Assembly: GCF_946892675.1 (NCBI RefSeq)
Contig: NZ_CAMPOV010000002.1
Location: 620,001 to 684,000, forward strand
Reading direction: 5' to 3'
Source: Arthrobacter sp. Marseille-P9274
GTDB lineage: Bacteria; Actinomycetota; Actinomycetes; Actinomycetales; Micrococcaceae
DNA length: 64,000 bases
A model generated the notes under the pieces. The model had not been told where the DNA came from. It worked only from the letters and a program-made list of their open reading frames with translations, and did not search any database. Within the stretch, counting starts at the first letter, position 1, and each line of letters opens with the position of its first letter. Shown here piece by piece: positions 16,842-25,995 of this stretch. The translations under genes and the position numbers were made by a program.

Positions 16842-18452
16842 ATGCCTGCACCAGCCCTCGACGTCGAGGCCCTCCTTCGGCGCTACGACACGCCCGCCGC
16901 CTGCGCCGCCGAGCTGCTCTGCGACGCACACGATCCGGATGCCATCGCGTTCACCATCATCGGAGCCGACCTCTCCAGCGAGGACATCACGTACGGACAG
17001 CTGCGCGAACGTTCCGAACAGGGAGCGGCGGCGCTGGCAGAGCTGGGTATCGGCCGCGGTGATTGTGTAGCGACGCTGATGGGCAAGTCCGCTGACCTCG
17101 TCGTGATGCTCCTGGCCATCTGGCGCCGCGGCGCCATCCACGTTCCTCTCTTCACCGCCTTTGCCTGGCCCGCCATCGAGCTGCGCCTCGTGTCATCAGG
17201 CACCAAAGTCATTATTTGCGATGCGAATCAGCGTCAGAAGATCGAGGAGACAACCGCTACGGTCCTGGTGGCCGGCGGCCAGGCCACGACACCCGACCTG
17301 GCCCTGGCGCAGCTGCTGGACGCGCAGCAGCCCGGCATCCCTGCGGAAGCAGTCGGCGGCGACGGCACGCTGGTCATCATCTTCACGTCGGGGACCACGG
17401 GAACACCCAAGGGTGTTCCCGTTCCGCTTCGCGCGCTGGCCGCGTTCCGGCAATACGTCGAGCTCGGCCTCGATGTCCAGGAAGACGATGTGTTCTGGAA
17501 CGCCGCCGACCCGGGCTGGGCCTACGGACTCTACTACGGCATCCTCGGCCCGCTGGCTGCGGGACGGCGCAGCCTGCTGCTGCAGGCGGGCTACTCTCCG
17601 GAGTTGAGCTTCGCCGTCCTTGAGCGGTTCCGGGTCACGAACTTCGCCGCGGCCCCGACCATTTACCGGACCATGCGGTCCAAGGCCGCAGGCGCGCCGA
17701 AAGACCTCAGCCTGCGCCGGGCCTCCTCGGCGGGGGAACCGCTGACTCCGGAAGTCATCTCCTGGTCCGAGCAAACCTTCGGCGTTCCGGTCAGGGACCA
17801 CTACGGGCAAACGGAACACGGCATGATGATCATCAACGCCTGGCACGACGACATCCGGAAGGAGCTGCGACCGGGCTCCATGGGACACCCCCTGCCCGGG
17901 TGGACCTGCGCCATCCTGAAGGACTCTTCGGATGAACCGGCGGCTCCGGAGGAAATGGGCAGGGTCGCGGTCGATGCCACGGCGAGCCCGCTGATGTGGT
18001 TCACGGGCTATAAGGACGCCCCGGAGAAGACGGCCGAGCGCTTCTCCGCGGATGGCCGCTGGTACATCACGGGGGACGCGGGCAAGGTCGACGAGGACGG
18101 ATACTTCTTCTTCTCGTCCAGGGACGACGACGTCATCATCATGGCCGGATACCGCATCGGGCCCTTCGACGTCGAAAGCGTCCTGTCGATGCATCCGGCA
18201 GTCCAGGAAAGCGCCGTCATCGGCGCCCCCGACGAACTCCGCGGCGAAGTCCTGGAAGCGTACGTCGTCCTCGCCGAGGGGACCACCGGCGGCGACGCAC
18301 TCGCCGCCGAGCTTCAGAACCTGGTCAAGACCCAGCTGGCCGCCCACGCGTACCCCCGGAAGGTCCACTTCGTCGAAGTCCTCCCCAAGACACCGTCAGG
18401 AAAGCTCCAACGGTATGTCCTGCGGCAACGCCGCGCAGCCCAACCGGAATAG
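16842..18452 (+). CDS. AMP-forming acyl-CoA synthetase
   Basis: A 536-residue adenylate-forming enzyme of the acetyl/medium-chain acyl-CoA synthetase branch. It has the P-loop IIFTSGTTGTPKG, the DHYGQTEHGM motif, YITGDAGKVDEDGY, the hinge region RDDDVIIMAGYRIGP, and a C-terminal KTPSGKLQR lysine that catalyses adenylation. It activates a carboxylate with ATP and CoA; the chain length is not determinable. ATG at 16842 follows GGGAGA; an upstream ATG adds 13 unlikely residues. It is monocistronic. Confidence 0.88.
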   Translation: MPAPALDVEALLRRYDTPAACAAELLCDAHDPDAIAFTIIGADLSSEDITYGQLRERSEQGAAALAELGIGRGDCVATLMGKSADLVVMLLAIWRRGAIHVPLFTAFAWPAIELRLVSSGTKVIICDANQRQKIEETTATVLVAGGQATTPDLALAQLLDAQQPGIPAEAVGGDGTLVIIFTSGTTGTPKGVPVPLRALAAFRQYVELGLDVQEDDVFWNAADPGWAYGLYYGILGPLAAGRRSLLLQAGYSPELSFAVLERFRVTNFAAAPTIYRTMRSKAAGAPKDLSLRRASSAGEPLTPEVISWSEQTFGVPVRDHYGQTEHGMMIINAWHDDIRKELRPGSMGHPLPGWTCAILKDSSDEPAAPEEMGRVAVDATASPLMWFTGYKDAPEKTAERFSADGRWYITGDAGKVDEDGYFFFSSRDDDVIIMAGYRIGPFDVESVLSMHPAVQESAVIGAPDELRGEVLEAYVVLAEGTTGGDALAAELQNLVKTQLAAHAYPRKVHFVEVLPKTPSGKLQRYVLRQRRAAQPE

Positions 18453-18464
18453 CTGCGCCCGCCC

Positions 18465-19064
18465 CTACTTCGAGGAGTCGGGGTGCTTGTCGCCGATGTG
18501 GCCTGGTGCCGTGGCGGCCAGCACGCGCTGCACGAAGGCGCAGTACTCGTCCATGTAGTGGCGCAGGAACTCGCGGGTACCCTCTTTTTTCACCTCGCCG
18601 TCCTCGCCGAACACTTCCGGGTCGAACTTGACGTAGGCCTCGGGCGCGTTGAGCTGCGGGGCGTCGAGGAAGCTGAGCACGCTGCGCATGGAGGACTGCA
18701 TCACGGCCGTGCCGATGCCGCCCGGAGATGCGCCGATGATCCCGGTGGGCTTGCGCGCGAAGGAGTTGGTGCCCCACGGCCGGGAGCCCCAGTCGATGGC
18801 GTTCTTCAGGGCGCCGGGGACGGACCGGTTGTATTCGGGCGAGACGAAGAGGATGCCGTCGGACGCCTCGATGGATTCCTTGAGGGCGCGGGCCGGGGCC
18901 GGGAAGTCGGCATCGTAATCCGGGCTGTAGAGCGGCAGGTCCTTGATCGGGATCTCGGTGAACTCGAGTTCGTCCGACGCCAGCTTGATCAGCGCCTTGG
19001 AAAGGGTGCGGTTGATGGAGTTGGAGGCGAGGCTCCCGACGAAGTATCCAATCTTGTGTGCCAC
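18465..19064 (-). CDS. NADPH-dependent FMN reductase-family flavoprotein
   Basis: A 199-residue flavodoxin-like protein with the N-terminal phosphate loop GSLASNSINR and the SPEYNRSVPGALKNAIDW motif that defines the FMN_red family (chromate/azo/quinone reductases). The GTG start at 19064 follows AAGGGAG; an ATG six codons upstream is less likely. It is convergent with the acyl-CoA synthetase and 110 bp from the ROK gene on the same strand. Confidence 0.88.
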   Translation of the reverse strand: MAHKIGYFVGSLASNSINRTLSKALIKLASDELEFTEIPIKDLPLYSPDYDADFPAPARALKESIEASDGILFVSPEYNRSVPGALKNAIDWGSRPWGTNSFARKPTGIIGASPGGIGTAVMQSSMRSVLSFLDAPQLNAPEAYVKFDPEVFGEDGEVKKEGTREFLRHYMDEYCAFVQRVLAATAPGHIGDKHPDSSK

Positions 19065-19171
19065 GTTCGGTACTCCCTTCAAACGGCCGGAGCTGATCCG
19101 GCCCTTACCCGGACGCCTTCCGGTCTAGCACGGCCCCAATCCTGCGGCTAGGGAAAAACCGGATCCGGACA

Positions 19172-20395
19172 TTACCCGACCGCAGCCGGCTGCCCGCCCG
19201 GGGTGAGGGACGGCATATTCTCTTCGACATAGTCGAGTGCCAGCCGAAGGGCGCCGGTGGCGACGATGCCGTCGCCGAGCCGGGAAACTTCGACGCGCGG
19301 GGGCCGCTCGGTGAGCGACGGGAGCTCCCGGTTGATCGTGGGCAGCAGCGCCGCGGCCGAGTCTGCCACGGCTCCGGCGAGGACCACGAGTTCGGGATCG
19401 AGGAAGGTGCCGAGCACGGCGATGACCCGCGCGATCCTGCGGGCGATCTTGTCCAGGATCTCCAGCGCCACAGCATCCTGCCGGGCGGCGGCTTCGAAGA
19501 CGTAGCGGGCCGAGACGCGCGTGGTGCCGGGCCCGACCAGCTCGCGGATCAGCGTCGGCCGGTCCTCCTCCAGCGCCTGGGTGCCCCAGTGCCGGGCGAG
19601 CCGGGCGATGCCGTCCTGGCTTCCAACGCCCTCGACCAGCTGCAGCGATCCCACGTCCCCGGCGCCGCCATTGCTGCCGTGCAGCAGGCGCCCGGACTCG
19701 ATCAGCCCGGTGCCGAGCCGCTCGCCGGCCAGCATGACGGCCAGGTCCTGGGTCCCCTGGCCGATGCCGCGCCACCTTTCGGCCAGTGCCGCCAGGTTCG
19801 CGTCGTTCTCCAGCAGCACGGGCCAGGCGCGGTCGCGCCACACCTCGGTCTGCAACCCCAGGTCGAACATCGACGACAGGTGGTGGCCGCCCGCGATGTT
19901 GCCATGCCGGTCCACGACGGTAGCGACTCCGATCCCCACGGCGAGCACCGCCGTCGTTGGCAGTCCGGCGTCCTGGAGCACCCGGTCGACAGTCCCGGTG
20001 ATGGTCTCCAGGCGCGCGCTGGACGTGGCCTCCGCGGCCCGTCCGGGGATCCGCTGCGCGGCGCGGCCGAGCACCGTGCCTTTCAGGTCCGCCACGTGGG
20101 CGGTGACCGTCGCGACGCCGAGGTCGAGGCCGAGCACGCAGCCTGCCTCGCCGTTGAATTCGAAGCGGCGCGCCGGCCGGCCCTTCTGGACTCCCCCGTT
20201 CCGCTCGGAGACGAGCTCGCGGACCCAGCCCCGCCGGACCAGGTCGTCGCACACGGCGATCACGGTGGCGCGGGTGAGCCCGGTGCGGTCGATCAGGTCG
20301 GTTCCCGTACAGGTTCCGCCGTTCCTCATCACGTCGAGGACGGCCTTGAGGTTGGTCCTGCGCAGGACCTGGGGCGTGCTGGCGCTGCTGCTCAC
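19172..20395 (-). CDS. ROK-family transcriptional repressor
   Basis: A 407-residue protein. Residues 10-70 form a winged helix-turn-helix (DLIDRTGLTRATVIAVCDDLVRRG), followed by a sugar-kinase-like ROK domain with LGLDLGVATVTAHVADL (phosphate loop), ENDANLAALAE, and GAGDVGSLQL in place of the usual zinc-binding GHxxxxxxGxxCxCGxxGC signature. The Cys-rich zinc motif is missing, so this is a divergent ROK. The GTG start follows AAGAGG. It diverges from gap with only 83 bp between them, which contain a palindrome, so control of gap by a sugar signal is likely. Confidence 0.85.
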   Translation of the reverse strand: MSSSASTPQVLRRTNLKAVLDVMRNGGTCTGTDLIDRTGLTRATVIAVCDDLVRRGWVRELVSERNGGVQKGRPARRFEFNGEAGCVLGLDLGVATVTAHVADLKGTVLGRAAQRIPGRAAEATSSARLETITGTVDRVLQDAGLPTTAVLAVGIGVATVVDRHGNIAGGHHLSSMFDLGLQTEVWRDRAWPVLLENDANLAALAERWRGIGQGTQDLAVMLAGERLGTGLIESGRLLHGSNGGAGDVGSLQLVEGVGSQDGIARLARHWGTQALEEDRPTLIRELVGPGTTRVSARYVFEAAARQDAVALEILDKIARRIARVIAVLGTFLDPELVVLAGAVADSAAALLPTINRELPSLTERPPRVEVSRLGDGIVATGALRLALDYVEENMPSLTPGGQPAAVG

Positions 20396-20405
20396 AAAGT
20401 ACCTC

Positions 20406-20435
20406 TTGACGTTAGCGGGTCCGACTCCGAATAAT
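20406..20435 (+). promoter_or_regulatory. Candidate gap promoter
   Basis: TTGACG at 20406-20411 and AATAAT at 20430-20435 are separated by 18 bp. The start point would fall directly ahead of the ATTTAG palindrome at 20451. Confidence 0.45.
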
Positions 20436-20450
20436 AATAAAGGAACATAA

Positions 20451-21489
<1,039 letters not shown>

Positions 21490-21563
21490 CCTGCCGCGGG
21501 GCATCGCCGCCGGACGGGCCGCTGCGGCGCCGGGTTCTCCCGACCTAGCGGCCGTGCCGGCGG

Positions 21564-22820
21564 CTACTCCTTGATGACGCCGGGCAGGTACCTGGCCCCT
21601 CCGGCCGCGGCGAGGACCGCGCAGGAGAACCAGATGGCGCCGGCCGGCCCCAGCGGCGCGGCGACCAGGCCGGCGGCGAGCGGCAGCACTACCTGGCCAA
21701 TGCGGTTGCCGAGGAGGCGCAGCGCGAGGGCGGCGCCGCGGGATTCGGGCCGGACAGCCCGGCTGATCAGGGTCATGGTCAGCGGCTGGCCCAGCCCGAG
21801 CAGGAAACCGCCGGCGAAGAGGCAGGCCCCGGCAACCCACAGGTGGTCCAGGAGGAACGGGGCGGCGGCGATGATGACCCCGGCCCCGGCCAGGCTCGCC
21901 ACCAGCAGCTGGTACCTGGTCCAGCGGCCCAGCAGCTGGTACAGGATCACCCGCGAGATGATCGATGCGAGGGCGCGGACGGCCAGCAGAATCCCGACGA
22001 AGACCGGTGCGACACCCTGTTCCTCTGCCAGCAGCGGCAGGAACGCGACGAGGATGTCGATCATCGACAGCAGCGCCAGCGAGGCGGCCATGTTCCAGGT
22101 GACGCCGGGCTGGCGTAGGATGGACAGCGCCGAATCGGGCTTGGCCGCCCGCGCACCCCCGCCGTCGTTATGGCCCTTGGCAGCGGGAGGCAACTCCGCC
22201 GTCTTGCCCGGACGCCGGGCCCGCCCCGGGGCGTAGCCGAGCATCAGCGGCATGGCGGCCGCGGCAATGCCGGCCGCGAGGTAAAGCGACAGGTTGATGG
22301 CGGACATCCGGTCCTCGCCCGCCGTCTCCACGCCGCTGCCCAGCATCAGGCCGGCGATCAGCGGGCCCAGCAGCTGGCCGCCGGAGAAGGCGGCGGTGAA
22401 CCAGCCGAAGCCGCTGTCCATCTGGTCCAGCGGGGCGTAGCGGGCAATCGCGGACTGGCCGGCGATGGTGAAAACGAGATGACCCATGCCAAGCACCGCA
22501 CTGGCCGCGCCGATCCAGGCGATTCCCGGTGCGAGGGCAAGCAACAGCCCCGCAACCGCCAGCAGCGCCGCACCGGTCACCACCAACCCGCGCAGCGAGG
22601 GCAGCCGGTCCGTCACGCGCCCCAGCCAGAGCGCCGCGATCACCGGCAGGGTGGCGTAGACAGCAGTGACGAGGCCGATCGCCGCCGCGTCCCCGCCGAG
22701 GGCCAGGATCTTGTACGAAATCACCGGGCGGGCCAGGTTCAGCGCGGTCTGCGTCAGGACGGCCGCGCCGATCAGCACCAAGAGCCATAATGCGGGCTTT
22801 TGTGCTTCGGCGGCCGGCAT
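21564..22820 (-). CDS. MFS transporter
   Basis: A 418-residue major facilitator protein with 12 hydrophobic segments. The WLGRVTDRLPSLRGL loop between TM2 and TM3 is the MFS signature. It resembles drug or metabolite exporters but gives no substrate clue. The ATG at 22820 has GAGGAG about 11 nt upstream, a slightly long spacing. It diverges from the BNR-repeat gene by 120 bp and is convergent with gap. Confidence 0.82.
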   Translation of the reverse strand: MPAAEAQKPALWLLVLIGAAVLTQTALNLARPVISYKILALGGDAAAIGLVTAVYATLPVIAALWLGRVTDRLPSLRGLVVTGAALLAVAGLLLALAPGIAWIGAASAVLGMGHLVFTIAGQSAIARYAPLDQMDSGFGWFTAAFSGGQLLGPLIAGLMLGSGVETAGEDRMSAINLSLYLAAGIAAAAMPLMLGYAPGRARRPGKTAELPPAAKGHNDGGGARAAKPDSALSILRQPGVTWNMAASLALLSMIDILVAFLPLLAEEQGVAPVFVGILLAVRALASIISRVILYQLLGRWTRYQLLVASLAGAGVIIAAAPFLLDHLWVAGACLFAGGFLLGLGQPLTMTLISRAVRPESRGAALALRLLGNRIGQVVLPLAAGLVAAPLGPAGAIWFSCAVLAAAGGARYLPGVIKE

Positions 22821-22940
22821 CTGGCGTGTGGCTCCTCGGTGCAGTTCTGGTCGGGCTCGGGCTCCCCTATTCTGCCGCACGCCGAACCGTTCACCGCATA
22901 ACCGTTGCGGGTCGTGTCCCCCGATGGTCGAATAGGGACC

Positions 22941-24035
22941 ATGGCCAACGGCGCAACCACCCTGCTCGCGATCGGCACGAAGAAGGGTCTCTGGCTGGCG
23001 ACCAGCCAGGACCGGGCTAACTGGACCTTGTCCGAGCCGCACTTTTTGATGAACGAGGTGCCCAGCATCGGAATCGACCGGCGCGGCGGCCGGACCCGGC
23101 TGCTCGTGGGTGCCCGCTCCGAGCACTGGGGCCCCACGGTCTTCCACTCGGACGACCTTGGCGCTACTTGGACCGAACCGGAGCAGGGCGCGATCCGCTT
23201 CGCGGAGGAGGACGGCGCCGCGCTCGAACGGATCTGGCAGCTCTATCCGGACGCCGAGGACCGGCCGGGCGTGGTGTGGGCGGGCTGCGAGCCGATCTCG
23301 GTGTGGAAATCCACGGACGGCGGCGAGCATTTCGAACTGAACCGCAGCCTGTGGAACCATCCGGACAAGGAGCAGTGGGGTGCCGGCTTCGGCGGCGCGG
23401 CCGCCCATTCCGTCCTGCCCAGCCCCGCGGATCCGCAGACCGTCCACATCGCCATGAGCACCGGCGGCGTCTACCGGAGCACCGACGGCGGGCAGAACTG
23501 GACCGCGCGCAACCACGGCATCTCCGCGTACTTCATGCCGGACCCGAATCCCGAGGTGGGCCAGTGCGTCCACAAGATCGCGCGGGATGCCGGCAAACCC
23601 GAGACCCTGTTCGCGCAGAACCACCACGGCGTCTACCGCTCGGACGACAACGCGGACACGTGGGTCTCGATCGCGGACGGGCTGCCCACGGACTTCGGCT
23701 TCGTCATGCTCACGCATCCGCGCACGTCCGGCACGGCGTGGGTGGTCCCGATCAAGGCGGACGGCGAGCGGATTCCGCCGGAGGGACACCTTGCGGTGCA
23801 CCGGACCAACGACGGCGGTGCCTCCTGGACGCGGTTGTCCACCGGTTTGCCGGACAGCGACTTCAATGCAGTGCTGCGCGACGCCGCGGGTGTGGACCAG
23901 GCGGAGCCTGCGGGCGTGTACTTCGGCACCCGCGGCGGCAGCGTCTATGCCAGCGCGGACGAGGGCGACGTCTTCGTGGAGGTCGCCTCGCACCTGCCGG
24001 ACGTGCTGTGCGTCCGCGCGGCCACACTGAGTTAG
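22941..24035 (+). CDS. BNR/sialidase-fold repeat protein
   Basis: A 364-residue protein built of Asp-box (BNR) repeats. S/T-x-D-G-G-x-x-W-like units occur as STDGGEHF, STDGGQNW, SDDNADTW and TNDGGASW, as in sortilin/sialidase-type beta-propellers. There is no signal peptide and no sialidase catalytic triad that I can identify, so it is probably a cytoplasmic propeller of unknown activity. ATG at 22941 lies in a short leader; a TTG 12 codons upstream is possible. The MoaD/ThiS-like gene starts 7 nt after it ends, so the two are probably a functional unit. Confidence 0.78.
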   Translation: MANGATTLLAIGTKKGLWLATSQDRANWTLSEPHFLMNEVPSIGIDRRGGRTRLLVGARSEHWGPTVFHSDDLGATWTEPEQGAIRFAEEDGAALERIWQLYPDAEDRPGVVWAGCEPISVWKSTDGGEHFELNRSLWNHPDKEQWGAGFGGAAAHSVLPSPADPQTVHIAMSTGGVYRSTDGGQNWTARNHGISAYFMPDPNPEVGQCVHKIARDAGKPETLFAQNHHGVYRSDDNADTWVSIADGLPTDFGFVMLTHPRTSGTAWVVPIKADGERIPPEGHLAVHRTNDGGASWTRLSTGLPDSDFNAVLRDAAGVDQAEPAGVYFGTRGGSVYASADEGDVFVEVASHLPDVLCVRAATLS

Positions 24036-24042
24036 GAGCGCC

Positions 24043-24345
24043 ATGGCGCAGCAAGAAACGCAGGTGGTCACCGTCGTCGTACCCAGCCTGCTGGCGAAGG
24101 CGATGGACGACCGGCGGGAACTGCAGGTGGGCCTGGACGAGCCGGCCACGGTTGCCGGCGTGCTGGACCGGCTCGCGGCGGACTACCCCGTGTTCGGCCG
24201 CCGGGTGCGCAACGAGCTCGGCGACATCCGCCGCTATGTGAACCTGTACGTGGACGGCGAGGACATCCGCGGGCTGGACGGGATTGGCACGCAGCTTCGC
24301 CCCGGCCAGGAACTTCTGATCATCCAGTCGGTGGCGGGCGGGTAG
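24043..24345 (+). CDS. MoaD/ThiS-family small protein ending in Gly-Gly
   Basis: A 100-residue ubiquitin-like protein with the beta-grasp pattern of MoaD/ThiS: VVTVVVPSLL, then LQVGLDEPATVAGVLDRLAADYP, VNLYVDGEDIR, and GQELLIIQSVAGG. The C-terminal Gly-Gly is the residue pair that is adenylated and converted to a thiocarboxylate in family members. It is about 15 residues longer than MoaD. It is adjacent to the BNR protein and not to moa or thi genes, so a role in cofactor synthesis is not assumed. Confidence 0.82.
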   Translation: MAQQETQVVTVVVPSLLAKAMDDRRELQVGLDEPATVAGVLDRLAADYPVFGRRVRNELGDIRRYVNLYVDGEDIRGLDGIGTQLRPGQELLIIQSVAGG

Positions 24346-24417
24346 CGTTATGTGGCTCCAGGGTCTAGAACTGGAAGGGCCACAGGAAACAGCACTGCAC
24401 GGAAAGGGAGGGGCACC

Positions 24418-24669
24418 ATGACCAGCAGCAGCAACGAGCCTTATTCGCCCGAGGCGGAGGAAGCCGACCGCCAGTGGCAGCAGATGCCCGCGGGGCCGGA
24501 GGACGACGGCGACGAGGTCCTGGCCCCTCCCCCTGCCGCGCCCGAGGCCAACGAGGCCGACCTGCTCGAGCAGTCCCTCCCGGTGAATCCGGACGAGGAT
24601 GACGAATATCCGCACGGCGCCGCGGAGGAATACGCCGCCGAGGAATACGCCGCCGAGGAATACGAGGAG
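24418..24669 (+). CDS. Acidic repeat-tailed small protein
   Basis: An 83-residue, extremely acidic protein. The start at 24418 follows GGGAGGGG. It has a conserved-looking ANEADLLEQSLPVNPDEDDE core and a C-terminal tandem of AAEEYAAEEYAAEEYEE type made of 15-bp DNA repeats (gaggaatacgccgcc). The LLEQ-PVD/E core resembles small Micrococcaceae proteins of unknown role. The repeat tract may vary in copy number. Confidence 0.65.
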
Positions 24670-24672
24670 TAG
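24645..24672 (+). repeat. 15-bp tandem repeat at the end of the acidic gene
   Basis: The unit GAGGAATACGCCGCC, encoding EEYAA, recurs in tandem from about 24625 to the stop codon. The last unit is partial. Short in-frame repeats like this can change in number by slippage. Confidence 0.5.
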
Positions 24673-24731
24673 GCGGCCGGCAGGCGGCTCCCCCGGCGAG
24701 GGCGGCTCCGCCTTCAAACAGCATCCATTGC

Positions 24732-24773
24732 GCAGCTGCGGCCCTTTCCAATGCCGGAAAGGGCCGCAGCTGC
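24732..24773. terminator. 18-bp bidirectional hairpin
   Basis: An 18-nt arm, starting GCAGCTGCGG and ending CCCTTTCC, pairs perfectly with 24756-24773 across a 6-nt loop. It lies between the convergent acidic gene and the ABC binding protein, so it can terminate both. Confidence 0.8.
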
Positions 24774-24799
24774 TTGTGATTCCCCGGGAAGGTGCGGGC

Positions 24800-25783
24800 C
24801 TACGGGAAGATGCTCTCCAGGTCCGGCTCCTTGCTCAGGGTGCCGTACTTGACGGCGGCGTCGGCCAGCTTCTGCGCGGCCTCCATGTTGAAGTCCTTGC
24901 GGAAGGTCGGCAGCGCCATCTCGGCCCGGTCCGCCTCTTCGATCTTGGTGTAGGTGCCGACGATGTCCCGGACCTCCTGCGGATTCTCCTGCGCGTACTC
25001 CAGCGACTTGTTCATCGCCGACTGGAACTTGGCGACGAGCTCCGGATCGCTGCTGACCTTGTCCCCGGTGGTGAAGTAGCCGGAGATGTCGAGCTTCGGG
25101 TCGAAGTCGGCGAAGTTGTAGGAAACCACGCGGCCGCCGTCCGCCACGGCCTTGGACAGGAACGGCTCGAGGATCCACGCGGCGTCGACCTGGCCGTTGG
25201 ACAGCGCGGCGGGGGCGTCGGGGAAGCCGACCTCGACGAACTTGATACTGTCGGGATCGCCGCCGTCGGCCTCGACTACGCTGCGGATGGTGGTATCGCC
25301 GATGTTGGACAGGGTGTTGACCGAGACGGTCTTGCCGGCGAGGTCCTTGGGCGACTTGATGTCCGAATCGTCCTTGACCACGACGCCGCTGAAGTCCTTC
25401 TGGGTATCGCCGGACGTGGAGTTGCCGTTGGCGACGAGCTTGATGTCCAGGCCCTTGTCGTTGGCCACCATGACCGAGACGAGGTTGCCGAAGGAGAAGT
25501 CGAAGCCGCCGCTGACCACGGCCGGGATGGCTGCAGCACCGCCGGCGACGGTCTGGATGTCCAGGTCGAGCCCTTCCTCCTTGAAGAAGCCCTTCTCATC
25601 GCCCAGGTACAGCGGGGCGGTGTCAACGATCGGGATGACTCCCACGGTGACCTTGGTGAGGTCACCGCCAGGCGCGGACTCGCTGCCCTGGGGCGCTTCC
25701 CCGCCGCTGGGCGAGCCCGACCCGCAGGCCGCCAGGCCGAGCGCGGAGACGCCGGCCATGAGAGTCAAGAGCGTTCGTTTCAT
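24800..25783 (-). CDS. ABC transporter substrate-binding lipoprotein (NMT1/SsuA-like)
   Basis: A 327-residue periplasmic-type binding protein with a lipoprotein signal: a basic start, a hydrophobic core and the lipobox LAAC at residues 17-20. It is followed by a Ser/Gly/Glu linker and a bilobed NMT1/THI5/SsuA-like domain (VTVGVIPIVDTAPLYLGDEKGFFKEEGLDLDI begins it). Members bind nitrate, sulfonates, taurine or thiamine precursors. No permease or ATPase gene is adjacent. It is divergent from an IclR regulator, with the operator-like site between them. Confidence 0.85.
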   Translation of the reverse strand: MKRTLLTLMAGVSALGLAACGSGSPSGGEAPQGSESAPGGDLTKVTVGVIPIVDTAPLYLGDEKGFFKEEGLDLDIQTVAGGAAAIPAVVSGGFDFSFGNLVSVMVANDKGLDIKLVANGNSTSGDTQKDFSGVVVKDDSDIKSPKDLAGKTVSVNTLSNIGDTTIRSVVEADGGDPDSIKFVEVGFPDAPAALSNGQVDAAWILEPFLSKAVADGGRVVSYNFADFDPKLDISGYFTTGDKVSSDPELVAKFQSAMNKSLEYAQENPQEVRDIVGTYTKIEEADRAEMALPTFRKDFNMEAAQKLADAAVKYGTLSKEPDLESIFP

Positions 25784-25900
25784 GTCACTTCCTCGTGTTT
25801 TAAGGTGCGGCAGCGCGGGCGCACTCCCCCAAACGGAGCACGCAAAAAGCGTGCGGCGCTGCTGTCACCACTGTGCGGCAATGTGTCGACGACCACATTC

Positions 25901-25921
25901 TAATTCTGACAGGCAGAATTA
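25901..25921. promoter_or_regulatory. IclR operator candidate 1
   Basis: TAATTCTG-ACAGG-CAGAATTA is a perfect 8+5+8 inverted repeat in the 204-bp region between the binding-protein gene and the IclR gene. Its core TTCTG-N5-CAGAA recurs at 25981. Confidence 0.7.
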
Positions 25922-25980
25922 TTCAGCAGGCGGCGGCCGATCGAGGAGCCCGTGTCGCTACCCGCCCGGCGGCCCTAAGC

Positions 25981-25995
25981 TTCTGATATGCAGAA
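25981..25995. promoter_or_regulatory. IclR operator candidate 2, overlapping the start codon
   Basis: TTCTG-ATATG-CAGAA repeats the half-sites and spacing of the 25901 site, and its centre is the ATG of the IclR gene. This suggests autorepression. Confidence 0.65.
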
